Source: Chlamydoabsidia padenii (taxonomy: Eukaryota > Mucoromycota > Mucoromycetes > Mucorales > Cunninghamellaceae). Taken from it: a stretch of DNA of 64,000 nucleotides. Location: the NCBI GenBank assembly GCA_025330725.1, contig JAIWND010000002.1, forward strand, positions 1,854,501 through 1,918,500, written 5' to 3'. Under the pieces are notes generated by a model. That model ran no database searches. It saw nothing but the letters and a program-made list of their open reading frames with translations, and had not been told where the DNA came from. This document shows positions 23,760 through 37,512 of this stretch, in pieces. The position numbers were made by a program, and so were the translations under genes. Every line of letters starts with the position of its first letter. Position 1 is the stretch's first letter.

Positions 23760-24714
23760 TGTTTTAGAATCAAAGGAAAGGCACCAAAGGAAGCGATAGA
23801 TATGTTATAAGGTCTATAATAGTAATGGTAAGATAAGAGAAGAGTTAAAAAAAAAAAAAAATGTCAGACCAGATTATTTTATACCCAACAAAATAACCAT
23901 CATCACCGCATTATGATCCTACCCCCACCCCCCCGCGACTACAATCACCATCATCTTGTACGCATACAACACCCCGATACAAACCGTATTTTTCATGCTG
24001 TAAAAGGATGAGACCGGAAAGCCATACTTTCCATGTTTGAATTCATATGTCATCATATGGAAACAGGGTCCGTCCCACATATCCAACCCTCTTTTTCTTT
24101 TCTTTCCCTCTATCCCCCATTTCTCTTGGTTTAATTGTTTTTGACATTACCTGAAGTATACAAAGGAAGTTGGAAGAATATGGTTATATATAAATAAATA
24201 AAAGATGGTTAACAGATTCCAAGTTCGTTAGAATCGGTGTAAAAAAAAAGAAAAAAAGAAAGATAAAACGAAAGAAAGAGGTGGAAATGGGAGCCATGAA
24301 AAATTTCCAGTTTTAAAAAAGAACAGAGAAACGATTTGCCGAGTCGGGATTTCAAATAATCCGCATACATTTGGTTCGATTTCTCATTGGAAGAATCGTT
24401 ACTTTATTATCATTGGCTATGCTCATTATTTTGGGGACATTTTCAAAACCGATCTATCTGTTTGTGGTGATACTGATTGTAAATCAAAAATTAAAATAAA
24501 AAAAAAAGATACTTTTAACAATAACAATTTAAAAAGACATTGAGTGATAACATGTTTTTATTAATCCATAAATAAGAGTATAAGGATATATATGTAGATA
24601 AAGATGATTTATTGACAACAACACTAATCAAACAACTAGACAACTGTGAGGAAGATTGTAAATACTATAAACTAAATGAGAATGAGGGTGAGAGGAGGAG
24701 AAGAGAAAAGTTTA
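23760..24714. other. PYC promoter and Kar9-like 3' flank (left)
   Basis: Intergenic 955 bp with no gene. An AGTCGGGATTTCAAAT element lies at 24342-24357, about 590 bp upstream of the PYC ATG. Poly-A/T and C-rich (CCCCCACCCCCCCGCG near 23921) stretches are present. Mirrored at 34424-35377. Confidence 0.55.
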
Positions 24715-27595
24715 TCAGTGAGATAACATAAGATTATGGTGTTCCAGTAGAAAGATTTCCAGATCAATCCAGCCACCACCGACCCTAGTTAAGACCTTCT
24801 TTCTTGTCGTTCCAGATTTACCACCAAGACTTGTCGTTTGTACACCAAATCCATTTGTTCGTCGTTCACGATTAGTATATGTCATCAGTTTGCAGGTATA
24901 TAGTCGTCTACCACCACCAGGAGTTGGGTTCAGTTCATGTCCAAAGTAATATCGACCAGATTGAGTTCCCCGTTCACAAATTATACGAATCGGATTTCCA
25001 TTGATTATCTTGGCTACTTCCACATCCAAGGGATCCTTCGGGTCGGGTATGTAAGTTTGTCGGTCTTGTTGGTTGTATATTGAATCCTCATAATCATCGT
25101 CGTCATTGTCGTTATTATCATCACCACGTCCTCGGTTGTTGTTGTAAAAATCTTCTTCTTCTTCGTCTTCTTCCGCCAAATCGTAATGTCGCCTTGATGA
25201 TGGAGGTGGTGGTGTTTGTGCAAATGAGCGATTGTGGTCATGTATATTTCGTGATTGCTGATTTAAAATGGGTGATGAGTATTTTCTATTTAGTGTTCGT
25301 TTTGGTACATGAGGTGGACTTGGTGGTGGTGATGATGATGATAGGAAGGATGAAGGTGATGGTGTCATCATAGATGGTGATGCTCGTAACATGGATGACC
25401 TTGGTCTTGGTATTTGACTAGCGTTGATTCCACCTTGTTGATGAAGATCCTGAGATGGTGTTTTGGGTCGAGGTATCATTGATGGTGTACCTGCGCGTCG
25501 GACTGGTGTTACAGATCGTCTTCCTCCATATGGTAATTCTTCTTGTCGGCTTTTACATCGGCTTGATGCAGGTGCTGGAGACTATCATATGCACAAAGGT
25601 TTCAAGATAAATAAAATAAAATAAAAAATGGGTCCTTTCCTTTCCTTTCTTATCTTTTTTTTTTTTTTTCTTTTTTCTTTTTTCTTTATTTACCTGTCTT
25701 GCAAAAGTATCCTCTTGCCCCAAAGAAGGTGATGTTGCAGAATGTTTCATAGGCGACCGAGAAGGATTGGATCCGAGAGATGGCGTGTCGGATGTACTTG
25801 ATTTTAAAACATCTTGATAACCCGAGAGTGGACTTGTTGTTCTTGTCATCGTTCTTCCATGTACCGGACTAGCACCATTTGTCGATCGCCATAAACTGAT
25901 ATGATCCCTGCTTCCAGTACCACTGCTTGGTGTCACACTTCGTCCCCGCCGCATTTCTTCCTGCATTCCATATAGTTGAGCAGTGGGTGACATATAGCCG
26001 TTGTTTCCGTGATACTGTAGTTGTTGTAATTGCTGTAGTTGATGCTGTTGTGTCGATAGTGGACTTCGTGCACGCCCACCCACTGATCCGAGGCTATTGC
26101 TTGATGTCCGATAATCAAAAAAGTCATATGATGATGGTTCAGGACTTTTATATCGATGTGATCCACCGCTTTTATCGCTGCGATCACTGACCTTGGACCA
26201 TGCTGGACTGATTGGGCGTTCAAATAATAAAAGGCGTTCGATATCAGGCAGGTCACGTATTCGAAGGTCATCCATGGTTGACTTGAGTTGCTGCCATCGT
26301 TGGACCATATGTTGATGACGAGCCACAGTAGCATTGTTTTCCGCCGCCCGCATAGCAATGTTCTCGCCGAGCATTGATAGCATCTTGGTGATAAGAGGTG
26401 TGCAGTACTTGTATTTGGCTTCAAAGTTCTTTTCTACAGATCGCAATTTGATATGATCCACAGGAGGGGGAGGAGTCGAGCCAGCAGAACCAGAAGAGGA
26501 ACTCGAAGACACCGAAGCCGAAGAGTGATGTGATTTTGATGACCGTAAGATACCTTTTGGAGGCACTGGATACTGTTGCTGTTGCTGTTGCTGTTGAAGT
26601 TGAGGAGTCACAGTTGTTGATGATGAAGAGCAGGATAATTGTTGGATTCCTTGCCATTCACGGACTTGTTGTACCATTGTACGACATTGTTCAACTGTTT
26701 TGTCGAGTCCATCCATCATTGATTCCACTTGATCAGCCACTTGTTTGAATACTGTTAACCACCGGTCTTCTTTGAGATCCGCCTTGAGTTCGTCGATTTC
26801 TACACGTAGACATTCCCAGCGTTCCTGAATCATACGATGGCGTCGTCCAAGAATACCAGTAGCATCCGTCGGAGGAGAAGTGTCAACCATCATACGGTTA
26901 TATATCTTGTTTACATGACCAAATACTGGCCCAACGCGGTTATCAATATCAACCAGAATGTCGTCAGGTGCTGAAGTCGAGTTGGAGGGATTAGATACAG
27001 TGGTAGTGTTATCCTTGTTGTTGAGATTCAATGCTGCTAAAGTCGTCATGGTTGCCGCTTGTCCACTGCTACGTTGTTCCTGATACTGAAACACCAACAA
27101 CGATAGGTCTTCGATTTGCACAAGTACTTGGTCCATCAATATTCGAAGTTGGTTTTCTTCATCCACCGCCGCGAGAGCTTGTTTTACAGAAGAGAGAAAG
27201 TGTTGTAGGCCGGACCATTCAGATTGGATTTTGGTGATACTTGATCTTGCGGATAAAGCCAAAGAGTTATCGTCAATATCCTCCATAATATCCACAAGGT
27301 CAGACAGAGAGTCGATAACTGGATTCATACGTTGCACGACATCGTCAAGTGAGTTGGTGTCCTGTGTTGTTGCAGAGTTGTTTTGTTTGATGTTTTGTTC
27401 CAAGGTAAAGAGAGTCAGATGAATAGTTTCGATCCATTGAGCAATAGAGGTGGTAATATTGGATAGTTGCTTTGTTTTTTCTTCGGCTGTAAGAGTTATG
27501 TGTTGAGCCAGCAAGTCGTTGATTTCTTGGTCAGGTAAAGTCAAAGTGTTCAATTTGGCGAAACAATCGTCTTCCGGAAGCAATGTCACTGTCAT
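24715..27595 (-). CDS. Kar9-like protein with C-terminal GAS2-related (GAR) domain (left copy)
   Basis: Probable microtubule/actin-associated spindle-positioning protein. Exons 25694-27595 and 24715-25581 sum to 2769 nt (922 aa). The N-terminal two thirds is helical with HRMIQERWECLRVEIDELKA and EDRWLTVFKQVADQVESMM, the signature block of fungal Kar9-type proteins. A Ser/Pro/Gln-rich disordered region follows (residues about 330-790) with SPxR/SxIP-like basic segments that may bind EB1. The C-terminus is a GAR domain: DPLDVEVAKIINGNPIRI, GRRLYTCKLMTY, TRVGGGWIDLEIFLLEH. The open frame runs on through the intron to 25553, but splicing at GTAAAT/GATAG restores the GAR domain. Naming as Kar9 is family inference; the GAR domain is clear. 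Confidence 0.85.
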
Positions 27596-28035
27596 GGTTT
27601 GTTACAAGTCTACTTTAAACAAAAGGGCGGGGGGGGGGGAAAGCAAAGTTAGTTAGTTATTCAACAATTGACCAACATCAAATGCATGCAACAAACAACA
27701 ACCCACTTTTTTTTTTTTTTTTTTTTTTTTTTCTTTTACCTTTTCCCAGTAATGCCAATAAAAGAGAAGGAAGGGGGTATGCGTAATGAGAATAACAACC
27801 AAAGTGTATTTAAAAGTGTATGAATAGGGTTGGGGTATATAATTATAAAAGAGGTAATAAGAATAAAGAGATGTTTAAGAAGGAAGAAGTGTAATAAACA
27901 AAGATCACAGAATCATGGAAGGGAAAGAGAGACAACAAAATGAAAAATTGGAGATAAAAATGGCCCGGTAACAAATATGTACTTTTTTTTATTGGGTGCA
28001 AAAAAAAAAAAAAAAAAAAAAAAAGAGAGGGTGCT
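27596..28035. other. Intergenic between Kar9-like start and GCN3 stop (left)
   Basis: Promoter of the Kar9-like gene and 3' end of GCN3. Two T/A tracts (27709-27732 and 28001-28024) and a G run (27630-27638). No gene. Mirrored at 31102-31542. Confidence 0.5.
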
Positions 28036-29460
28036 TTATAAATACAGCTTGATCAATTCATCACTAACTCCGCTAGGTGTGAGTACGCCTAAATCGGTCA
28101 ACAAGAGTGTCAAGTATTGAGGGGGAGTATAATCTACAGAGGGATTAGATGTGGCTAAATCAACTATATCTTGTTGGGTGGTGCTAAAGGCTTTTCGTCG
28201 TGAGGTAAAGCTAACTATTTCAGGGGTAGTGGAAGGTAAATCGTATTGATTTAAAGGATACACCCGGACAAACTTGTAACTATATATATATATATATAAA
28301 ACAAAAGTTAACAAATCAAAAATCTTTACGCTGTTCTTGTTTTGGTCTTTACCTTTCAGCCACTGCATAAACAGGCTTTCCAAGTGCTTTTGCCACCAGT
28401 GCAATTTGATAGGTTCCAATTTGATTAATGACACCACCATTTTCAACAACACCTTCAGCACCCACAAATACCATATCCACCTTGTCCATGATGTATCCAA
28501 CCGCAGAGTCTAGTACTGCTCGACATGGGATACCAGCTTCCCGGAGTTCTTCCACAGCTTGAAGTCTAACCATAAAATAATAAAGTGTCGTCAATACCTA
28601 TTTCATGTCACTTTGTTCCTAGCAACCTACCCTTCACTGTTTGGTCGTCCTTCCGCCACCAGTACCTTAAATCGCTTGTTTTGTACATTTGCAGCATGAT
28701 ATAATACACCCATAATCACACGAGAATAAGCCTGTACCAGAATAACAGCATTGTCGTGAATGAATTGTGCCCCGATTTCCGCTGCTCGAAGTCGTGCCAA
28801 AGAAGCCTTGTCGAGAATCAATGTTGCCCTGGATAAAAGATTGGTTTTAAAGTCGTCAAAGGTCCTGGCTTCGGCAGAGAGCTTATATTCAATTCCCCCC
28901 CCAAAAAAAAACAAAAACAAATGGTTAGTCTTTACTGTTATCAAACGTTTTATAAAGTACTTACAGAAAAGTCGTGAGAGTTCCTGGTCACAAAGCGCAT
29001 AAAGAGGTCCAAACCCGCAAGTGTAGCAATGGTCGCTTTGTGATGTTGACATTGTTGTTTTTCAGCCAAACGATGTTCAGTCTTTTCAGAGGCATCACGT
29101 AGAGCCTTTGCTGCTTTTTCCAAGGTTTGCATAAACTCGGACATGGTAGGTGCTAAAGAGTTGATAAGGTAGATTAGTATTTCGTCCAGTATCATTGTAG
29201 AGCAAGGTTAACCCTCCTAGTAGTAGTAGTAGTTTGATGTTTCACTTTTTAACTTACCAGTGCTTTGACGGACAAAGTCTGTAAGCGCTTTAAAGATGGC
29301 CACAGGAGTAGAGATTTCCTACATAAAACAAACAGAGAAGAATTGTATTAGTGAGAAACGTAAAAAATAGTTTATTATATACGTCTTGTCATTTTACCCT
29401 GTCTTCTAAATATGCATGGTATGAGCGAACAACAAAGTCAGTGTGATCAGTCGAGGCCAT
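28036..29460 (-). CDS. GCN3: Translation initiation factor eIF2B subunit alpha, GCN3 (left copy)
   Basis: Regulatory subunit of the eIF2 guanine-nucleotide exchange factor; it senses phosphorylated eIF2alpha. Exons 29398-29460, 29258-29318, 28965-29152, 28631-28881, 28353-28565 and 28036-28279 sum to 1020 nt (339 aa). Motifs: [94 protein letters not shown], and the C-terminus [20 protein letters not shown] ending LIKLYL. The start codon lies only 12 bp from the edge of the palindrome spacer, so all of its proximal promoter is the spacer shared with the right copy. Confidence 0.96.
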
Positions 29461-29471
29461 GATTGTAGTTG

Positions 29472-29663
29472 CTAAAAAGTGAAAGAGGGGTTAACAAAGT
29501 AGTTCACTGACTTTTGCCAGCCTGCTCTTTTCAATTTTTTTCTTTTTGCGGTCACTCGTCGTGGCATTTTCAAAACCCGAAAACAGTTTTGACAGTGCAT
29601 AGCCTTGACCAGTTAAATTTCGTCTTCGGACGGAGTTCCTTTTTTCTTTCTTTCTTCCTCAAA
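29472..29663. promoter_or_regulatory. Unique palindrome spacer, shared divergent GCN3 promoter
   Basis: The 192 bp separating the two arms are not self-complementary. They must hold the proximal promoter of both GCN3 copies (ATGs at 29460 on minus and 29675 on plus). Near the middle is TTTTCAAAACCCGAAAAC (29567-29584), a variant of the recurring element, about 100 bp from each ATG. Pyrimidine-rich stretches (29638-29659 on plus) resemble transcription-start regions of other genes here. Confidence 0.75.
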
Positions 29664-29674
29664 CAACTACAATC

Positions 29675-31101
29675 ATGGCCTCGACTGATCACACTGACTT
29701 TGTTGTTCGCTCATACCATGCATATTTAGAAGACAGGGTAAAATGACAAGACGTATATAATAAACTATTTTTTACGTTTCTCACTAATACAATTCTTCTC
29801 TGTTTGTTTTATGTAGGAAATCTCTACTCCTGTGGCCATCTTTAAAGCGCTTACAGACTTTGTCCGTCAAAGCACTGGTAAGTTAAAAAGTGAAACATCA
29901 AACTACTACTACTACTAGGAGGGTTAACCTTGCTCTACAATGATACTGGACGAAATACTAATCTACCTTATCAACTCTTTAGCACCTACCATGTCCGAGT
30001 TTATGCAAACCTTGGAAAAAGCAGCAAAGGCTCTACGTGATGCCTCTGAAAAGACTGAACATCGTTTGGCTGAAAAACAACAATGTCAACATCACAAAGC
30101 GACCATTGCTACACTTGCGGGTTTGGACCTCTTTATGCGCTTTGTGACCAGGAACTCTCACGACTTTTCTGTAAGTACTTTATAAAACGTTTGATAACAG
30201 TAAAGACTAACCATTTGTTTTTGTTTTTTTTTGGGGGGGGGGAATTGAATATAAGCTCTCTGCCGAAGCCAGGACCTTTGACGACTTTAAAACCAATCTT
30301 TTATCCAGGGCAACATTGATTCTCGACAAGGCTTCTTTGGCACGACTTCGAGCAGCGGAAATCGGGGCACAATTCATTCACGACAATGCTGTTATTCTGG
30401 TACAGGCTTATTCTCGTGTGATTATGGGTGTATTATATCATGCTGCAAATGTACAAAACAAGCGATTTAAGGTACTGGTGGCGGAAGGACGACCAAACAG
30501 TGAAGGGTAGGTTGCTAGGAACAAAGTGACATGAAATAGGTATTGACGACACTTTATTATTTTATGGTTAGACTTCAAGCTGTGGAAGAACTCCGGGAAG
30601 CTGGTATCCCATGTCGAGCAGTACTAGACTCTGCGGTTGGATACATCATGGACAAGGTGGATATGGTATTTGTGGGTGCTGAAGGTGTTGTTGAAAATGG
30701 TGGTGTCATTAATCAAATTGGAACCTATCAAATTGCACTGGTGGCAAAAGCACTTGGAAAGCCTGTTTATGCAGTGGCTGAAAGGTAAAGACCAAAACAA
30801 GAACAGCGTAAAGATTTTTGATTTGTTAACTTTTGTTTTATATATATATATATATAGTTACAAGTTTGTCCGGGTGTATCCTTTAAATCAATACGATTTA
30901 CCTTCCACTACCCCTGAAATAGTTAGCTTTACCTCACGACGAAAAGCCTTTAGCACCACCCAACAAGATATAGTTGATTTAGCCACATCTAATCCCTCTG
31001 TAGATTATACTCCCCCTCAATACTTGACACTCTTGTTGACCGATTTAGGCGTACTCACACCTAGCGGAGTTAGTGATGAATTGATCAAGCTGTATTTATA
31101 A
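29675..31101 (+). CDS. GCN3: Translation initiation factor eIF2B subunit alpha, GCN3 (right copy)
   Basis: Exons 29675-29737, 29817-29877, 29983-30170, 30256-30506, 30572-30784 and 30858-31101, 1020 nt and 339 aa; protein identical to the left copy as far as I compared. Intron 3 has a 10-G run where the left copy has 8. Divergently oriented from its twin over a 192-bp spacer, so transcription of both should respond to the same sites. Confidence 0.95.
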
Positions 31102-31542
31102 AGCACCCTCTCTTTTTTTTTTTTTTTTTTTTTTTTGCACCCAATAAAAAAAAGTACATATTTGTTACCGGGCCATTTTTATCTCCAATTTTTCATTTTG
31201 TTGTCTCTCTTTCCCTTCCATGATTCTGTGATCTTTGTTTATTACACTTCTTCCTTCTTAAACATCTCTTTATTCTTATTACCTCTTTTATAATTATATA
31301 CCCCAACCCTATTCATACACTTTTAAATACACTTTGGTTGTTATTCTCATTACGCATACCCCCTTCCTTCTCTTTTATTGGCATTACTGGGAAAAGGTAA
31401 AAGAAAAAAAAAAAAAAAAAAAAAAAAAAGTGGGTTGTTGTTTGTTGCATGCATTTGATGTTGGTCAATTGTTGAATAACTAACTAACTTTGCTTTCCCC
31501 CCCCCCCCCGCCCTTTTGTTTAAAGTAGACTTGTAACAAACC
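31102..31542. other. Intergenic between GCN3 stop and Kar9-like start (right)
   Basis: Mirror of 27596-28035. Polyadenylation-like AATAAA at 31144 is followed by the T-rich Kar9-like promoter. No gene. Confidence 0.5.
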
Positions 31543-34423
31543 ATGACAGTGACATTGCTTCCGGAAGACGATTGTTTCGCCAAATTGAACACTTTGACTT
31601 TACCTGACCAAGAAATCAACGACTTGCTGGCTCAACACATAACTCTTACAGCCGAAGAAAAAACAAAGCAACTATCCAATATTACCACCTCTATTGCTCA
31701 ATGGATCGAAACTATTCATCTGACTCTCTTTACCTTGGAACAAAACATCAAACAAAACAACTCTGCAACAACACAGGACACCAACTCACTTGACGATGTC
31801 GTGCAACGTATGAATCCAGTTATCGACTCTCTGTCTGACCTTGTGGATATTATGGAGGATATTGACGATAACTCTTTGGCTTTATCCGCAAGATCAAGTA
31901 TCACCAAAATCCAATCTGAATGGTCCGGCCTACAACACTTTCTCTCTTCTGTAAAACAAGCTCTCGCGGCGGTGGATGAAGAAAACCAACTTCGAATATT
32001 GATGGACCAAGTACTTGTGCAAATCGAAGACCTATCGTTGTTGGTGTTTCAGTATCAGGAACAACGTAGCAGTGGACAAGCGGCAACCATGACGACTTTA
32101 GCAGCATTGAATCTCAACAACAAGGATAACACTACCACTGTATCTAATCCCTCCAACTCGACTTCAGCACCTGACGACATTCTGGTTGATATTGATAACC
32201 GCGTTGGGCCAGTATTTGGTCATGTAAACAAGATATATAACCGTATGATGGTTGACACTTCTCCTCCGACGGATGCTACTGGTATTCTTGGACGACGCCA
32301 TCGTATGATTCAGGAACGCTGGGAATGTCTACGTGTAGAAATCGACGAACTCAAGGCGGATCTCAAAGAAGACCGGTGGTTAACAGTATTCAAACAAGTG
32401 GCTGATCAAGTGGAATCAATGATGGATGGACTCGACAAAACAGTTGAACAATGTCGTACAATGGTACAACAAGTCCGTGAATGGCAAGGAATCCAACAAT
32501 TATCCTGCTCTTCATCATCAACAACTGTGACTCCTCAACTTCAACAGCAACAGCAACAGCAACAGTATCCAGTGCCTCCAAAAGGTATCTTACGGTCATC
32601 AAAATCACATCACTCTTCGGCTTCGGTGTCTTCGAGTTCCTCTTCTGGTTCTGCTGGCTCGACTCCTCCCCCTCCTGTGGATCATATCAAATTGCGATCT
32701 GTAGAAAAGAACTTTGAAGCCAAATACAAGTACTGCACACCTCTTATCACCAAGATGCTATCAATGCTCGGCGAGAACATTGCTATGCGGGCGGCGGAAA
32801 ACAATGCTACTGTGGCTCGTCATCAACATATGGTCCAACGATGGCAGCAACTCAAGTCAACCATGGATGACCTTCGAATACGTGACCTGCCTGATATCGA
32901 ACGCCTTTTATTATTTGAACGCCCAATCAGTCCAGCATGGTCCAAGGTCAGTGATCGCAGCGATAAAAGCGGTGGATCACATCGATATAAAAGTCCTGAA
33001 CCATCATCATATGACTTTTTTGATTATCGGACATCAAGCAATAGCCTCGGATCAGTGGGTGGGCGTGCACGAAGTCCACTATCGACACAACAGCATCAAC
33101 TACAGCAATTACAACAACTACAGTATCACGGAAACAACGGCTATATGTCACCCACTGCTCAACTATATGGAATGCAGGAAGAAATGCGGCGGGGACGAAG
33201 TGTGACACCAAGCAGTGGTACTGGAAGCAGGGATCATATCAGTTTATGGCGATCGACAAATGGTGCTAGTCCGGTACATGGAAGAACGATGACAAGAACA
33301 ACAAGTCCACTCTCGGGTTATCAAGATGTTTTAAAATCAAGTACATCCGACACGCCATCTCTCGGATCCAATCCTTCTCGGTCGCCTATGAAACATTCTG
33401 CAACATCACCTTCTTTGGGGCAAGAGGATACTTTTGCAAGACAGGTAAATAAAGAAAAAAGAAAAAAGAAAAAAAAAAAAAAAGATAAGAAAGGAAAGGA
33501 AAGGACCCATTTTTTATTTTATTTTATTTATCTTGAAACCTTTGTGCATATGATAGTCTCCAGCACCTGCATCAAGCCGATGTAAAAGCCGACAAGAAGA
33601 ATTACCATATGGAGGAAGACGATCTGTAACACCAGTCCGACGCGCAGGTACACCATCAATGATACCTCGACCCAAAACACCATCTCAGGATCTTCATCAA
33701 CAAGGTGGAATCAACGCTAGTCAAATACCAAGACCAAGGTCATCCATGTTACGAGCATCACCATCTATGATGACACCATCACCTTCATCCTTCCTATCAT
33801 CATCATCACCACCACCAAGTCCACCTCATGTACCAAAACGAACACTAAATAGAAAATACTCATCACCCATTTTAAATCAGCAATCACGAAATATACATGA
33901 CCACAATCGCTCATTTGCACAAACACCACCACCTCCATCATCAAGGCGACATTACGATTTGGCGGAAGAAGACGAAGAAGAAGAAGATTTTTACAACAAC
34001 AACCGAGGACGTGGTGATGATAATAACGACAATGACGACGATGATTATGAGGATTCAATATACAACCAACAAGACCGACAAACTTACATACCCGACCCGA
34101 AGGATCCCTTGGATGTGGAAGTAGCCAAGATAATCAATGGAAATCCGATTCGTATAATTTGTGAACGGGGAACTCAATCTGGTCGATATTACTTTGGACA
34201 TGAACTGAACCCAACTCCTGGTGGTGGTAGACGACTATATACCTGCAAACTGATGACATATACTAATCGTGAACGACGAACAAATGGATTTGGTGTACAA
34301 ACGACAAGTCTTGGTGGTAAATCTGGAACGACAAGAAAGAAGGTCTTAACTAGGGTCGGTGGTGGCTGGATTGATCTGGAAATCTTTCTACTGGAACACC
34401 ATAATCTTATGTTATCTCACTGA
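31543..34423 (+). CDS. Kar9-like protein with C-terminal GAR domain (right copy)
   Basis: Exons 31543-33444 and 33557-34423, 922 aa. Every translated segment I compared with the left copy is identical, including the low-complexity Q and S runs, which normally drift fast. That points to very recent duplication or ongoing sequence homogenisation. See the left copy for domains. Confidence 0.85.
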
Positions 34424-35377
34424 TAAACTTTTCTCTTCTCCTCCTCTCACCCTCATTCTCATTTAGTTTATAGTATTTACAATCTTCCTCACAGTTGTCT
34501 AGTTGTTTGATTAGTGTTGTTGTCAATAAATCATCTTTATCTACATATATATCCTTATACTCTTATTTATGGATTAATAAAAACATGTTATCACTCAATG
34601 TCTTTTTAAATTGTTATTGTTAAAAGTATCTTTTTTTTTTATTTTAATTTTTGATTTACAATCAGTATCACCACAAACAGATAGATCGGTTTTGAAAATG
34701 TCCCCAAAATAATGAGCATAGCCAATGATAATAAAGTAACGATTCTTCCAATGAGAAATCGAACCAAATGTATGCGGATTATTTGAAATCCCGACTCGGC
34801 AAATCGTTTCTCTGTTCTTTTTTAAAACTGGAAATTTTTCATGGCTCCCATTTCCACCTCTTTCTTTCGTTTTATCTTTCTTTTTTTCTTTTTTTTTACA
34901 CCGATTCTAACGAACTTGGAATCTGTTAACCATCTTTTATTTATTTATATATAACCATATTCTTCCAACTTCCTTTGTATACTTCAGGTAATGTCAAAAA
35001 CAATTAAACCAAGAGAAATGGGGGATAGAGGGAAAGAAAAGAAAAAGAGGGTTGGATATGTGGGACGGACCCTGTTTCCATATGATGACATATGAATTCA
35101 AACATGGAAAGTATGGCTTTCCGGTCTCATCCTTTTACAGCATGAAAAATACGGTTTGTATCGGGGTGTTGTATGCGTACAAGATGATGGTGATTGTAGT
35201 CGCGGGGGGGTGGGGGTAGGATCATAATGCGGTGATGATGGTTATTTTGTTGGGTATAAAATAATCTGGTCTGACATTTTTTTTTTTTTTAACTCTTCTC
35301 TTATCTTACCATTACTATTATAGACCTTATAACATATCTATCGCTTCCTTTGGTGCCTTTCCTTTGATTCTAAAACA
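34424..35377. other. Kar9-like 3' flank and PYC promoter (right)
   Basis: Mirror of 23760-24714, with TTTGAAATCCCGACTCGG at 34782-34799. No gene. Confidence 0.5.
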
Positions 35378-37463
35378 ATGCCTCAACAACGTGAACATTC
35401 AGTTGAAACCATTCGCCGAAACAGCGAAGTCATGGGAAATCTTCGAAAACTGATGGTGGTTAACCGTGGTGTAAGTATCGTGTTGATCATATGATCAAGA
35501 AGGGGGCGGGGGATTGATATAGGTTATGAGGTATTGTTTTGTGTGTAGGGAAATCATAAACAAATACCAAGGCTTCTAACTTTAATTCTAATTCTCTTAC
35601 TTTTAGGAAATTGCAATTCGTGTCTTCCGTACTGCTCACGAACTTTCTATGCGAACTGTGGCCATCTTCTCACATGAAGACAGACTTTCGATGCATCGAT
35701 ACAAGGTACGTAAGAATGGGAAAAAAAAAAATGAATTAAGCGGCGATTGAAATGATGAATCACTAACACTGGTTTCCTTTTGGGGAATTACTTTTTTGTA
35801 GGCTGATGAATCCTATCAAATCGGTCAACTTGGACAATATACACCAGTGGCTGCTTACTTGGCTCAAGATGAAATTGTCAAGATTGCAAAAGAACGAGGC
35901 GTATCTATGATTCATCCTGGTTATGGCTTCTTATCTGAAAATGCTGAATTCGCTCGAAAGGTGGAAGCTGCTGGTATTACTTTTATTGGTCCTACACCTG
36001 AAGTGATTGATAGCCTCGGTGATAAAACTAAAGCAAGACAAATTGGTAATTGAAAAATATAACATATATTGTCACCCAATTAATCATCTAACTTGTTTTT
36101 TATTTAATTTTATTTTTGTATCTATTCTACTACTTGATAGCTATGGATTGCAAGGTCCCTGTCGTCCCTGGTACCCCTGGTCCTGTCAGTGAATACGCTG
36201 AATGCAAAGCCTTTATTCAAGAACATGGATTCCCAATTATTATCAAGGCGGCTATGGGTGGTGGTGGACGTGGTATGCGTGTGGTGCGTGATGAAGCGTC
36301 TCTGGAGGACTCTTTCCATCGTGCAAAATCTGAAGCATTGGCTGCCTTTGGTGATGGAACTGTATTTATCGAACGATTCTTGGACAAGCCTCGCCATATT
36401 GAAGTACAACTACTTGCTGATCGTGCTGGTAATGTGGTCCATCTGTTTGAACGTGATTGCTCGGTCCAACGTCGACATCAAAAGGTGGTGGAAATTGCTC
36501 CTGCGAAGAACTTGGATAATGCTGTGCGTGAAGCCATTCTCAACGATGCTGTCAGAATTGCCAAAACTGTAAAGTATAAAAATGCTGGTACTGCTGAATT
36601 CCTGGTCGACAGTCAAAATCGTCATTACTTTATTGAAATCAACCCTCGTATTCAAGTCGAACACACCATCACCGAAGAAATTACTGGAATTGATATTGTG
36701 GCAGCTCAAATCCAAATTGCCGCTGGTGCTCTTTTGCCTCAATTAGGTTTGACTCAACAAAGAATTCGTCAACGTGGCTTTGCTATCCAATGTCGTATTA
36801 CTACTGAAGACCCTGAATTGAACTTCCAACCTGATACTGGCAAGATTGAAGTCTATCGATCATCTGGTGGTAATGGTGTACGTTTGGATGGTGGAGCTGG
36901 TTATGCTGGGGCTATCATTACTCCTCATTATGATTCTTTACTTGTCAAATGTACTTGCTCTGGATCTACTTATGAAGTCGCTCGTCGCAAGATTGTCCGT
37001 GCCTTGGTGGAATTCCGTATCCGTGGTGTCAAGACAAACATTCCCTTCTTGCAACGCTTATTGACTCACGATACATTCATGACTGGTAACTGCTGGACCA
37101 CTTTTATTGATGATACTCCTGACCTTTTCCGTCTTGTACAATACCAAAACCGTGCTCAGCGTCTTTTGGGCTACCTCGGGGATATTGTTGTCAATGGATC
37201 TCAAATCAAGGGTCAAGTTGGTGAACCTTCTTACAAGCATGAAATCGAAGTACCTGTCATCCGTGGTCATAATGGTAACAATGTTGATGTATCTGCCCCT
37301 CCTACTGATGGTTGGAGAAAAATCATTGTCGAACAAGGTCCCGATGCTTTTGCCAAGGCTGTCCGTGCTTATCCTGGTGTATTGATTATGGATACTACTT
37401 GGCGTGATGCTCATCAAAGTCTGTTGGCTACTCGAGTCCGTACTGTTGGTAAGTGGAGAAATG

Positions 37464-37512
<49 letters not shown>

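Larger units (their letters stand above)
17311..29471. repeat. Inverted duplication, inner segment, left arm (~12.16 kb)
   Basis: Nearly identical to the reverse complement of 29664-41805, including introns and intergenic DNA. I found only scattered single-base changes and length changes in homopolymers. The outer edge coincides with the start of MATE exon 3 (AGGACTCTTCC); the inner edge is 11 bases upstream of the GCN3 ATG. Confidence 0.96.

Noticed and set aside
25553..25693. Reading through to 25553 as the end of the Kar9-like protein
   Set aside because: The extension is lysine-rich homopolymer sequence. Removing the GTAAAT...GATAG intron joins cleanly to the GAR domain exon.
24715..27595. 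Antisense frames of 60-190 codons opposite PYC, Kar9-like and LRO1
   Set aside because: They mirror codon bias of the true genes and show no domains, splice logic or conserved motifs.
29472..29663. Palindrome as a simple fold-back of one read (adapter-miss or amplification chimera)
   Set aside because: The arms carry distinct silent substitutions, a one-sided MATE frameshift, a non-homologous middle block and different outer neighbours, none of which a single molecule read twice would give. An assembler join of two haplotypes is not excluded and is kept as the main alternative.
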